Positions 35,127 through 44,967 of a stretch of DNA of 64,000 bases are shown piece after piece. Source of the stretch: Cavenderia fasciculata (taxonomy: Eukaryota; Evosea; Eumycetozoa; Acytosteliales; Cavenderiaceae); the NCBI RefSeq assembly GCF_000203815.1, contig NW_004457718.1:620001-684000 (forward strand), given 5' to 3'. Position 1 is the first letter of the stretch. Every line of letters starts with the position of its first letter. The notes under the pieces are model-generated. The model ran no database searches, had not been told where the DNA came from, and saw only the letters and a list, made by a program, of their open reading frames with translations. The position numbers and the translations under genes were made by a program.

Positions 35127-36304
35127 CTAAAATATATTAAAGTAATATATAGTGTAAGATACAATTGAATGAATGTTAGTTATTATGATCAATCATAAGT
35201 TTCTGTTCGAGAAAAGCATAGTTTGTGCCGAGAGAAAGAAAAAAAATTAAAAAAAAATAGCGATCAAAAACACCCTGACGATTGTGATCTATAAGATATA
35301 CGATTGTGTGTATATATGTATGGTGTGTGTATGTAAATGTTAAAAGGTATTTATAATATATAGTATAATCTCTAAAAGTATTTTAAGAAAAAAAATAAAA
35401 ATAATAAAATACGTAACATGTGACCTGTACATCCAAGACTACTATACTACTACTACAACAACGAGTACAACATATAATTGTAATGCATATTGTTTTGTTT
35501 TTGAAACCTGTTTAGTTATTATTCATATCTATAATTATTTTTGATCAAATTATAATTCCATCATGTGGCCTCTCCTCGTTTACCAACTGTTGCTGTATGT
35601 AGTAGTAGTAGTAGTAGTAGTATAGTAATGTATGTATGTATGTATGTAGAAGAGTATACTATAATATAAATGATGAACGATGAAGATGAAAGCTAAACTA
35701 TATTTTTTTTTTTACTCTGTTGTTTCTCTAAAACTATTTTATAATACAATGACGCACCTTTAATCTTTGGTTGTTTCACTGAGAGCAAAAGGGAGAAAAA
35801 AAAGACGACACAAAGCTTTTGACAGACAAAAAAATATGAAAAAATCAAAAAAAAATAGGTGATTTGTGTAAAAAAAATTACGAACTTTTGTAAAAACTGC
35901 CCATCATTAAGTTTTAGTGAGGGAGAGAGTGCGAGGAGGCATGTTCAACAGATCGACCATCAAAACTAAATTGATTGATTTTTTCAATAGTGATTAAGAC
36001 TCAATCAAATAATTATAGTTCTTTGTCAGTTGACTTTCCGGAAGAAGAAATTCTATTGCAATTGATTTTGTTGTTCTCTATTCTATTATAAACTAACTTG
36101 TTGATATATATGTATACTCTACCACAAGATCAATGTTGGACTATTATCATAGAATAGTTTTTTTGAATGCGACAATGTTTGTGCTTGTTTTCCAAAGGGA
36201 CTAGTGCAGCTGCAAAGATCTTTATACAATCGTTAGTTTTATTGACAAAAAAATAAAAAAGTATTGTGGTTTGGCATTGTGTCGATTGGACATCAATCAT
36301 CGAC

Positions 36305-36350
36305 TGTATTTGTCCACCAGTAGTTTTGTTTTTGCAGTTGGACAAATACA
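36305..36350. repeat. Perfect 12-bp inverted repeat
   Basis: TGTATTTGTCCA (36305-36316) and TGGACAAATACA (36339-36350) are exact complements around a 22-base loop. Weaker complementary pieces lie just outside, such as GTCGAT..ATCGAC at 36281-36304, so the segment from about 36160 to 36350 may fold as a unit. It could be part of an RNA gene or a regulatory element. Confidence 0.7.
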
Positions 36351-36834
36351 ATATCAATACCAATACTTGACCACGATGAATATTTATTTATTTATTATTA
36401 TTTTTATTGTGACTACCAAAAACTAATGAGAACGAATGAATGGAGGTCATGATAGCTACAATTGTCACCAATCAAAATACTTGATACTTTTAGTTTTTCA
36501 TTCATTGTGTTTGTGGGGTATACAAGCGATGCACCAAAACACAAACACATAATAATATTTCGAGTTTACTAATATTATTATTTATTCAGTTCTATTATTC
36601 TCTCTCTCTTTCTTTCTTTCTTTCTTTTCAATGTACCATTATAGTTTGTGAAAAAACAAAAAATAGAGAGAGTTGCATCGCGGGCATTATTTTCGTTTTG
36701 ATTTTAATGAAAAATGAATTTTTTGAATTTTTGGCTTGACGAGGAAAGAGCAATCATGTGAGACTTGTCAAAAATCATGAGCCGAATCCTCTCACGAACA
36801 CAGCAGCTAGGTAAAGATACACACATAATATACT

Positions 36835-36995
36835 TTGCCATATCCCCTTTACATTTCAAGCATACTATTATACAGCATCGTCAATCACAATGAGAGAGGT
36901 GATAGCATTGTGATTAGCATCATCATTCAATCGATCGCGAAGCTTCAAACATATATATATATAGGATGATTGAATGTAAATGGGATAGGGGAAAG
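36835..36995. repeat. Nested long foldback upstream of eL21
   Basis: The outer arms are CTTTGCCATATCCCC.. (about 36834-36860) and ..GGGATAGGGGAAAG (about 36969-36995). They pair over about 27 bases with roughly four mismatches and a one-base gap. Inside lies a perfect 10-bp pair, AATCACAATG (36883-36892) and CATTGTGATT (36906-36915), with a 13-base loop. CATTCAATC (about 36923-36932) can also pair with GATTGAATG (about 36968-36976). It ends less than 90 bases before the eL21 start codon. Possible readings are a structured RNA, a small foldback transposon, or promoter structure. Confidence 0.65.
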
Positions 36996-37082
36996 CAAAC
37001 AGCTTACAGGACTATTTTACTGATCATCTTGTCACCTCCCCCCTCTATCTACTATCACTCATCACAACTTTTAGATTAGAAA

Positions 37083-37568
37083 ATGACTCACTCATATGGT
37101 CTTCGTTCGGGTACTAGATCCCTCTTCGCACGTGGTTTCCGTCAACACGGTCGTCTCAATGCCACCACCTACTTGAGAACCTACAAGGTCGGAGATATCG
37201 TTGACATCAAGGCCAACGGTAACGTCCAAAAGGGTATGCCACACAAGTTCTACCACGGTCGTACCGGTCGTGTCTGGATCGTCACTCCACGTGCTGTTGG
37301 TATTGTCGTCAACAAGCGTGTTGGTCCACGTATCATTGCCAAGAAGATCTACATCAGAGTAGACCACGTCAAGCCAAACAACGCCCGTATCGTTGCTGCT
37401 GAACGTCGTGCTGCCGCCAAGGCCGAAAAGAAGGCTGCCAAGGCTGCCGGAAAGCCATTGCCACCAAAGGCTCGTTTCCCAGCCCTCCCAACCAAGGCTT
37501 TCTTCGTCAACCCAAGAGACACTGAAGTTGAAACCATCGCCCCACTCAAATACGAACTCCTCCTCTAA
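37083..37568 (+). CDS. rpl21: 60S ribosomal protein L21 (eL21)
   Basis: A single exon of 161 residues. Family marks: MTHSYGLRSGTRSLFARGFRQHG, YLRTYKVGDIVDIKANG, QKGMPHKFYHGRTGRVW, then RVDHVKPNNAR and a Lys/Ala-rich stretch near 115-135. It is a component of the large subunit. GC-rich biased codons fit high expression. It is divergent from eS19, 2 kb away, and may share regulatory sequence with it. Confidence 0.98.
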   Translation: MTHSYGLRSGTRSLFARGFRQHGRLNATTYLRTYKVGDIVDIKANGNVQKGMPHKFYHGRTGRVWIVTPRAVGIVVNKRVGPRIIAKKIYIRVDHVKPNNARIVAAERRAAAKAEKKAAKAAGKPLPPKARFPALPTKAFFVNPRDTEVETIAPLKYELLL

Positions 37569-37842
37569 AAAGTTCTTTTCGTATATTGTTTAATAAATTT
37601 AAAATTCTAGCTAAAAACAAGATGATTACATGTAGTACAAACATATATTATATTACACATTATATTATATATATATAGTAGGATAGGATTATCAAATTTA
37701 TTGGAACATATATATAAATATATTTATAGAATATTCAATCCTCAATGTTTAAGGATATATATTCCACTTTCGATTTAAAATTAATTACAATTATTTATTA
37801 TTTATTTATTTCCACCTTTTTTTTGGATTATTATTATTTTAA

Positions 37843-39696
37843 TTATTCTTCATCAATATCATTATTTGGTATTGATTCATTATTATCTTCATCTTTCTTT
37901 AAAAGTGGTTTAAGTGATTTGGAAAAGGATCTATTTCGAATGACCATGACAATGATGAGGAAGATGAGGAATGAACCAAGTACACAACCAATGACAATAC
38001 CAATGATGACACCGGGTGGGAGTCTCTTGGGGGTGATGACTTCAATGGTTCGACATTTGTGGGTGGTTGGGGAGATGTCGAGGTTGGTGATGGTACAAGC
38101 TTGGGTTCCACAAAATAGATTAAATACTTGGTTCTTTGTAGTGGCTGCATCGGTATTGTTGGCATATGAATTGTTGGACAAGAGTAGTACCGTCTTTGAA
38201 CAATAGATACTGGCACCCATATCTGCATAGTTGCCAGTGATAGCTGTAAAGTTGACGGTTACAGTTGACTCTGAAACCAGTATACCGGCACCTTGGAGGA
38301 TGGTGTGGTTGTTGTTGTTGGTGATATTAGAACGTGTTACAGTTGCTCCAGTCGTCTCATTTAGACATATCGAACCGCCATAGAGAGCATGATCAAATTG
38401 GAATTGTGATTGATCGATAGAGATGGAGCTGACAGACTCTGTAAAGAGAGAGCCGCCCGACCCAACTGCCGAATTGTTTGAAAAGGAGACTGCGGTGATC
38501 GAAATGTTGGATGATAGCGTCGATGAAATGGCGCCGCCCGACACTAGAGCATTGTTGGATGTGAATGTACAGTTGCTGATTGATATGGGTTGGTAGGTGG
38601 TGGCGGTTGCATTGCCAACCGACAGAATAGCACCTCCGTTGAGATGATTGTTGTTGGTAAAGGTGGATGCTGTAATGTTGGATTGTGACAGGTACAGATA
38701 GATGGCGCCGCCACCATACAGATACTTGGTGTTTGGTTTGTACGTGGTCAGGTTAAAGTCCAACGATGTGTGGTCATATACAGTGGTGTCGTTCATTGTC
38801 AATGTACCCCATTCCAAAAAGATGGCACTGCCATTGTACGCAGAGTTGTTGTGGAATGTCGAACCAAACGACTCGACCAATGTATTGGCAAGTGTAATAT
38901 AGACTGCTCCACCAGACGCCTGTGACGAGCAGTTTGAGAATATAGATCCATTCAACAACACACTCGACAACCCATACGACGCTGGAGGTGTCGAGTTGGT
39001 CGGGAGGAAAGACTGTATCGAAATAGCACCACCATACTGCCCCACATTAGCATTGGCAATATAGCAATCATTAATCTCAATTGAAACAACCGAGCTTGTC
39101 ACATTGGTCGGTGCTATCAAAGCATCAATCAACGATCCATTTCCAGAAACCAATTGGTCCAAATTAAATTGTATAGAGTTGATTATAATAGTTGTACTTG
39201 TATCATTCAAACCATTTGTAGCATCACTACTACTACTAGTACTACTACCATTAATACCAGTATTATTGTTATTTGTAATATTTGTAGAGGAGGGTGGAGG
39301 GGGAATGATGATGAATGGTTGAATAGCCATTTTGTAGGTATCGTCGTTATTGTCATTTGATATGATGACAGTATTATTTGGTATTGTTGGTATAGGTGAA
39401 AAGCTAACCGATATGTTGTAAATCAACAGTCCAGTGTTGTATTTGCCACTATAGGTACCGGGTGCAAGTAACATGGCAATATCTGTATCATTGACGGTAG
39501 TTGTATTGAGCGCCAGCCACAAAGACGAGCATGCATTGTCGATCGAAGTACCACAAGTTGCTGGGTTATTACTTCCCTTTGAACAATCAACATATATCGT
39601 TTTAGTAGCTTGACTCGTATCAACAAGTAGTACTACTACTAACAATAAAGTTGAAAGTAGTACTATCATTGTTGTTATATTATTATTCTTATTCAT
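37843..39696 (-). CDS. Cell-surface beta-helix (pectin-lyase-like) protein, 617 aa
   Basis: A single exon. It opens with a signal peptide (IVLLSTLLLVVVLLVDTSQA after a basic/Asn start). The ectodomain follows, with many short repeats of the form NxxFxxNxAxxGGAI (such as SSTFTNNNHLNGGAI and CTFTSNNALVSGGAIS). These are typical of right-handed parallel beta-helix proteins and the PMP-type repeat. One transmembrane segment lies near the end (VIIGIVIGCVLGSFLIFLIIVMVI), then RNRSFSKSLKPLL and an acidic cytosolic tail. So it is a type I membrane protein with many Asn-X-Ser/Thr sites. Dictyostelids have large families of such proteins of mostly unknown role, perhaps in adhesion or recognition; the function here is not shown. 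Confidence 0.82.
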   Translation of the reverse strand: MNKNNNITTMIVLLSTLLLVVVLLVDTSQATKTIYVDCSKGSNNPATCGTSIDNACSSLWLALNTTTVNDTDIAMLLAPGTYSGKYNTGLLIYNISVSFSPIPTIPNNTVIISNDNNDDTYKMAIQPFIIIPPPPSSTNITNNNNTGINGSSTSSSSDATNGLNDTSTTIIINSIQFNLDQLVSGNGSLIDALIAPTNVTSSVVSIEINDCYIANANVGQYGGAISIQSFLPTNSTPPASYGLSSVLLNGSIFSNCSSQASGGAVYITLANTLVESFGSTFHNNSAYNGSAIFLEWGTLTMNDTTVYDHTSLDFNLTTYKPNTKYLYGGGAIYLYLSQSNITASTFTNNNHLNGGAILSVGNATATTYQPISISNCTFTSNNALVSGGAISSTLSSNISITAVSFSNNSAVGSGGSLFTESVSSISIDQSQFQFDHALYGGSICLNETTGATVTRSNITNNNNHTILQGAGILVSESTVTVNFTAITGNYADMGASIYCSKTVLLLSNNSYANNTDAATTKNQVFNLFCGTQACTITNLDISPTTHKCRTIEVITPKRLPPGVIIGIVIGCVLGSFLIFLIIVMVIRNRSFSKSLKPLLKKDEDNNESIPNNDIDEE

Positions 39697-40119
39697 CTTT
39701 TTTTTCTTTTACATCGACTGTAGACACATATATGTGTTTAAATAAGAAGAATAGGCGAGTGAGTACTACAGTTTGTTATTGTTATTGTTGATGATATGAT
39801 GATGATTATTATTCTTTAGTTTGTATATAATTTAAATCATGATGAAAAGGTTAAAGAACGGTCACTGAAAATTGACATCTTCTTTCATATTGAAGATCTT
39901 TGCACTTGACAAGTGTGAGGAAAAAATAGTTTAAAAAATCAATAAATATTTAAAATTTTGTATACAAATATTACTTGTACTTATTAGATATCTGGTTCAT
40001 TGTAGAGTCTTGTTGTTTGTATAGTATAATATAGTCTCGTAATAATATAGTAGTATCGTAACATGCGCATTATCATTATAGATGTATTTATTATAAATAT
40101 TAATTTAAAAACTTAAATT
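39697..40119. other. Intergenic, AT-rich
   Basis: Holds the leader of the beta-helix gene and the 3' end of the next minus-strand gene. TTG/TTA repeats near 39775-39815. No gene seen. Confidence 0.55.
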
Positions 40120-40583
40120 TTAAAGGGAAAATGTACAATTAAAAGGTGAGTACATTGTGTGAGATATGACTCCAGCACCTTGCATACCCATCAGTTTAAT
40201 CATATCACAAGCTATAAAAACAATGGATCATGTTAATATAAATATTATTACAATTTTAAATTATTATTATACATACGTGGAACAGCAGGTAAATTACAAA
40301 TCATAGGTGAGCTTCCTTGGGTACAGTATGGTTGAATATTGGTAGTCATACCCAAATATTTTATAGAGTTTTCAAACCAAAGCATATTTGATGCCGGTGC
40401 GAAATAAATGGATAGTGATTTTCCAGATTGGGTAATATTTAGTACTAAATAAAGAAAAAGGAAGATTAAAATTGGAACCTTTAAGTAAAAGATAGATAGA
40501 TAGACCAACATACTTTCACAATTCGAGAATGTATACAATGAACAAATAATGTTAATAAATAAAAGAATGTAGATGAATTTCAT
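40120..40583 (-). CDS. Small secreted Cys-containing protein, 109 aa
   Basis: Exons 40583-40514, 40444-40277 and 40211-40120 join with agreeing phases and GTATGT donors in two cases. The product begins with a signal peptide (MKFIYILLFINIICSLYTFSNC). A mature part of about 87 residues follows with cysteines at YCTQG, MICNLPAVPPCDM and FNCTFSL-stop, probably two disulfides. There is no membrane anchor or clear GPI signal. I do not recognise the family. Its layout, a short secreted protein split by two introns, is common among dictyostelid developmentally secreted proteins, but no specific role can be inferred. Confidence 0.68.
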
Positions 40584-41542
40584 TTTTTTGAAGGGTTAAT
40601 AACCAATAAATATTAAATTAATTATTTGGAAAGTTATTTAAATAAAGAATAATTGATAGATTTGATTTATTACTTGATATCAATACTAAATCCCTATTTA
40701 TAAATAGTTGATGATCAAGGGATGTGGAATACCCATGGTTGGATTGAAATCTTCTTCTTTTTTATGGATGATTTCTGATAATTACTACTGTGATGTTGTT
40801 GGTTGGTAAATATAGTACACTATGTTGGAACCACCACCATTGTATAAATGAATTACATACTATTATTAAAGTAGTTTGGATATAATTAATTAATTAGTTC
40901 ACCTTAAGTATTTTATCATCATGGCAACAACAACCTGTCTGTTAAAGTGTGAAAGGTTCTTCTCTCTAGAGAGAGAGATGAAAACAGGATTGAGAATGCT
41001 GTATAATTAAACATTCATATTCACCCGTCATGTCCATTGCACGGTATCGATCATCAGCGATGAGGATAAACTATAGTTATACAATAACAATAAATCGATC
41101 GATGGCTATGGTTGATCTCAGGGTTGTGGGTTCTTTATTGGTATTCCACACTTATCCTAACCGCACCAACCCTCCTACCATACCATCACCACAAATGTTT
41201 TTCCTCAACCACACATTTCTCAACATAAAGACATTAACCTAAAAGGCTCTTAGTTTTGTTATCGAGATATAACCACAGATTACCAAAAGTTCATTGGTGT
41301 GTGATCCTGATATATCATGTGGACAAACAATGAAATTCATTACACCACCCACTTATAATCAATCATTATTTTATAATGTTTGGTTTCCATTTATTGAATT
41401 ATTAAATATTGCATTGTTAGTGTTGATCGATCGTTTTAAAATAAATGATTGTGATGATTGTTATCTCTTTCTTTTTTTATTTCAGTTTCCATATTCAACT
41501 GACCATACATAGTGGAGCTATTTAAATTTCATTATCTTGTAA
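40584..41542. other. Intergenic with possible gene remnant
   Basis: Mostly AT-rich. At 41030-41512 the composition is mixed, with two open frames on the + strand. The one at 41294-41512 reads VCDPDISCGQTMKF and YNVWFPFIELLNIALLVL, which looks protein-like, and is followed by an intron-acceptor-like TTTATTTCAG near 41485. I could not build a complete gene, and it may be a remnant. Confidence 0.35.
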
Positions 41543-43327
41543 CTAATCAGATTTTAATGCAAACTTGCCTGTGAACCATTGAACAGTAACAGAGAATCGT
41601 TTCAATAAAACAATCTCTGACATCTCCAAGGAATGTGATGATACCTCTTTGGTCCACTTTGAAAATGATTCAATCAATGTAACATCAAAATACTTTATCA
41701 TATCCTCATTGTTTTGAATAATACTATCCAATACTTGACACTAAAATAAATAATAATAAAGAGTTAATTAATTAACTATTTTCTAAAATCAATATTATTA
41801 TATTATTTCTTACAATATTATGTTCAATAACAGAGGGAGGCCAATAATCTTCAAGCCAATGAATTAATTGTACCAATGTGATATCTTTGATATTGATGGA
41901 TTCGTGAAGTGAAAGCGATTCGAGTGGATTGACATAGGTGTAGTAATTTTCAAGGAACCCAGTGAGATTAATGTCTACCAGAGTCTTGCCAATATCCTTG
42001 GAACCAATGATACAGTCACGAAGGATATGGACAATGGGTTTGGGATCGTGTAAAGAGAGGAAATACCCCTTTCTAAGACGTTCGGGTACTTCAGGATGCT
42101 TGTCGACGATGGCTTGAAACTCTGTGTCTGTGCCACCGAGTAGATTATGGTTACGACTGTCCATGAGAACAATCTCAACGTCTCCTGTAACATGTTTACT
42201 AATGACAATTGATATCCAGTGTACGGCAACACCCACCATGAAAATATGTGCATACGAATCACGTGTCTTGAATCGGTGACTAATCTCTTGCAACTCTTTG
42301 ATCTCTTGTAGTCCAAGTCGGTTGTTTCGCAAAGAGTCTATGGCCCAGTCTGGTAGAACCGTGATAGGGTACTGTTGCTTGGATAGCACATTGTCACTGG
42401 TCAACAAATAATCAATATAACAACGTTCCATCACACCCTTTTGGATATACTTTTCATTCCATGGATAGTAAGCCTTCTTTTTCATACGTGCCTTGTCAAT
42501 GAGCAAGTTCATCGATATCGTATAAATATGCCAAAACAGCGGTCGACAAAGCATCCTATTTAAATATTCAATTGAATGATCCATATCCTCTGCTCTACAT
42601 GCATTATAAAATGATATACCATTAAATAAACTATAATATCCACAACTAATATTAAAATAATATAAGTATTTTTGGTTCATTCAATATTGGGAATTATCAA
42701 TGTTATGGAATCAACATACCTATCATTCTTTACTTGTTTTAATACTCTTGGTTGCCATATAGTTACAGTATTTTCCAATTTAGTTTCTTGGTTTATAATC
42801 ATTTTCTCTTGTGTAAAATGTATGATTCTATCATTTCTGTTATTGTTATTGTTGGTGTTGTTCTGTACAGGTTGTTGTTGTTGTGATTGATCATTAATGT
42901 TATCATTATTGAGTAAATCCAATTTATCTTTTTGTAATTGTAAATTATTAAATATTGATTGATTGATTGTATCACTATCCAATTTAAATTTCTTGGGACT
43001 GTTTATATTCATGTATTGGTCGTCATCCTTTTGATTTTGTTGTTGGTTATTATTTGAGGATGATTCGTCGACTAGATCATTTTCCTCTTGTTGTTGTCGT
43101 TGTTGTTTCTCTTGTAGTTGTTGAAGTTGTTGTTCTAGTTGTTTTTGTTGTTGATCTTTTATATCTTGTTCATTGATATGTTCTGATGGTAACAAATGAT
43201 TGTTTCGATTATACTGTAAACTCTTTACAATATCTTGAATGATATCTAATATTATTTCTCTTGGTATATTTACATTATTATTATTATTATTCTTCCCATC
43301 TTTATTTACTTCTATTATACTATCCAT
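41543..43327 (-). CDS. Unknown Gln/Asn-rich protein with HW...DS motif, 545 aa
   Basis: Exons 43327-42720, 42645-41814 and 41740-41543 join cleanly. The first 180 residues are Asn/Gln-rich, with a coiled, Gln-rich core. The rest is a compact globular domain with mixed composition. It contains CYIDYLLTSDNVLSKQQYPI, then YAHIFMVGVAVHWISIVIS (His about 345) and VEIVLMDSRNHNLLGG (Asp about 365). A His-Trp pair followed about 20 residues later by Asp-Ser is the pattern of Ulp/papain-like cysteine peptidases. A Cys follows at ILRDCIIG, but I see no clear glutamine/cysteine block, so this is only a hint. A leucine-rich C-terminal helix bundle closes it. Divergent from the Tctex-1 gene across 661 bases. 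Function unknown. Confidence 0.72.
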
Positions 43328-43988
43328 GATTATTATGTATGGTTATAGATACCTCTCTCTCTTTCTCTTTCTATGGTGCATATGCAAAAGGCGACCGACC
43401 AACTAGTTAGACGACGCGCTGACAATTGTCAGCTAGAACCGAAACGAGATTTCGTTTGATTAAATTGTTCTGTCAAGGACGCCACTCGCGACAATCACAA
43501 AACTACAACGTTACCCTCTCTAGACTTGTCCACAACAACAACAACAATTATATTAATATAATTCTTTGCAGATAATGAAATGATACTTGTAATGTTTTAT
43601 GTTAGGTGGTCACAATGATCATATTATTACAATGATTAATTACTCTACTATATTAATATTATTATTATTGATGTGATGATAATGGTGATGATTGTTATAC
43701 ATTATATATTATCTCTACACACCCAACAAACTATGAATGAAATCTTGTATTACACTCTTCATTTATAAACATTATTTTATTGATGAACTAACTAACGTAA
43801 CTTCAACTCACACTATCATGACTCAGCTGACGTATGAGAGATATAAATTTTAAAAATTATAAGGAATACTTCCCCCTACTCTTTTTTTTTTTTGGGGCAA
43901 CCTTTCATTCAACAAAAGAAGTTTGTAGTTGTAATTCAATACAGATACTATTCATTCAATTGATTGATTTGAACTTGGTCGATCACAT
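43328..43988. promoter_or_regulatory. Divergent intergenic region with a perfect palindrome
   Basis: The shared upstream region of the HW...DS protein (-) and the Tctex-1 gene (+). It holds the 16-bp perfect palindrome GCTGACAATTGTCAGC at 43418-43433. Twelve bases further on, AAACGA and TCGTTT can pair. The 43381-43460 stretch is GC-richer than the surrounding sequence. This is a candidate site for a dimeric regulator of one or both genes. Confidence 0.45.
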
Positions 43989-44566
43989 ATGGGTGATAGT
44001 TATAATAACAATAATAATAATAACCATCATTTAAGAACCTTGCATCAAAGTAATAAGAGTGGTTATCAAAGTCAAAGACAAAGATCACTGATTCAAGATG
44101 AGACTGTAAAGATCCTTGTGATTGATGATATTCTTTACAAATGTAGATTCAAGCTAACTAAAGGCTCTAGTAAAAAGTATGTTGTATTGATCTATCATCA
44201 AACAATCATCATCATCACCTTAATATCCTTTTACTTACTTACTTGCTTTGTTGTTATTGTTTAGACCGCCTATCCAATCTGCATTTGTACAAAGATTGAT
44301 CAACCAATTAGTAGTTTATCTTTTAAAGACTGATGATTGTTTCAATGCACAAAACCACATTGTTTGTGTTACCAAATGTATGTATGACCAAGCAATAATC
44401 TCGGATCATTATGTATGGAACACCAATACTAATAGTTTTGTTATTGTGATACAAAGATGTTCATAGAAGAGCACCAAGTTCATTTGTAGTATCAACCAAA
44501 ACAGATGATGATTCATTAAAGTGTGCAAACAAATATACATTTGTTATTCATATCGTTGGTATATAA
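43989..44566 (+). CDS. Tctex-1 family dynein light chain
   Basis: Exons 43989-44176, 44265-44377 and 44457-44566 give 136 residues. The N-terminal 30 residues are Asn/His/Gln-rich. The Tctex-1 domain follows: DETVKILVIDDILYKCRFKL, then FVQRLINQLVVYLLKT and NHIVCVTKY. The end is KTDDDSLKCANKYTFVIHIVGI, which mirrors the end of human DYNLT1, where Asp-Gly-Ser strands lead to a final hydrophobic beta strand. Without the second intron (donor GTATGTAT at 44378, acceptor ACAAAG) the frame would run on to a stop at 44464-44466 and lose this ending, so the three-exon model is preferred. The protein would dock cargo to dynein or intermediate chains. The assignment rests on this pattern only. Confidence 0.62.
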
Positions 44567-44967
44567 CATACATATCACATGGCACGACAATCACTCAAGA
44601 TTGGAAACAACAATTAAATTTAAATTGGTCCTCACACCCTCTTTGGCTCTTCTCTATCGCTTGCTTGCTTGGCCAGTGCTATTATTATTCCAAGAGTCGT
44701 ACTTGCTTGACTCCTATCATATAGGAGGATATGAATTGGAACAACAACAACAACAAACTTGCCCACAATTATAACGTACATATAATAAATTTTTGGATGA
44801 TAAATATATATATACAATTCCAGTTTTCGAAACATAATTAGTATATTGGAAACAATTTCTAATAATAATAAAGAATGGAATGAAGGGAAGACAAAGATAA
44901 GATAAGTCAAGTCTCTGATAGATTTTTTGGGGGTCAACGAAAAATGATGAATAATTAACTAATTTAT
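44567..44967. other. Intergenic between convergent Tctex-1 and uL5 genes
   Basis: AT-rich, with an AAC trinucleotide run near 44738-44756. Two short overlapping frames on the + strand are not convincing. No gene seen. Confidence 0.5.

Larger units (their letters stand above)
35127..37082. other. 2-kb divergent gap between eS19 and eL21, with foldbacks
   Basis: The upstream regions of both ribosomal protein genes. Contains a TAG/TGTA repeat run (about 35600-35650), several A7-A9 runs at 35800-35880, an inverted repeat at 36305-36350 and a larger nested foldback at 36835-36995. A 77-codon minus frame at 36130-36363 lies across the first inverted repeat and is not convincing as protein. No tRNA or snRNA pattern recognised. 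Confidence 0.5.

Noticed and set aside
36130-36363. A 77-codon minus frame in the eS19/eL21 gap
   Set aside because: It crosses the inverted repeat, has random-looking composition and no splice or family evidence.
44521-44774. Two overlapping + frames after the Tctex-1 gene
   Set aside because: They begin inside the last Tctex-1 exon in other frames and end in an AAC repeat; no protein pattern.
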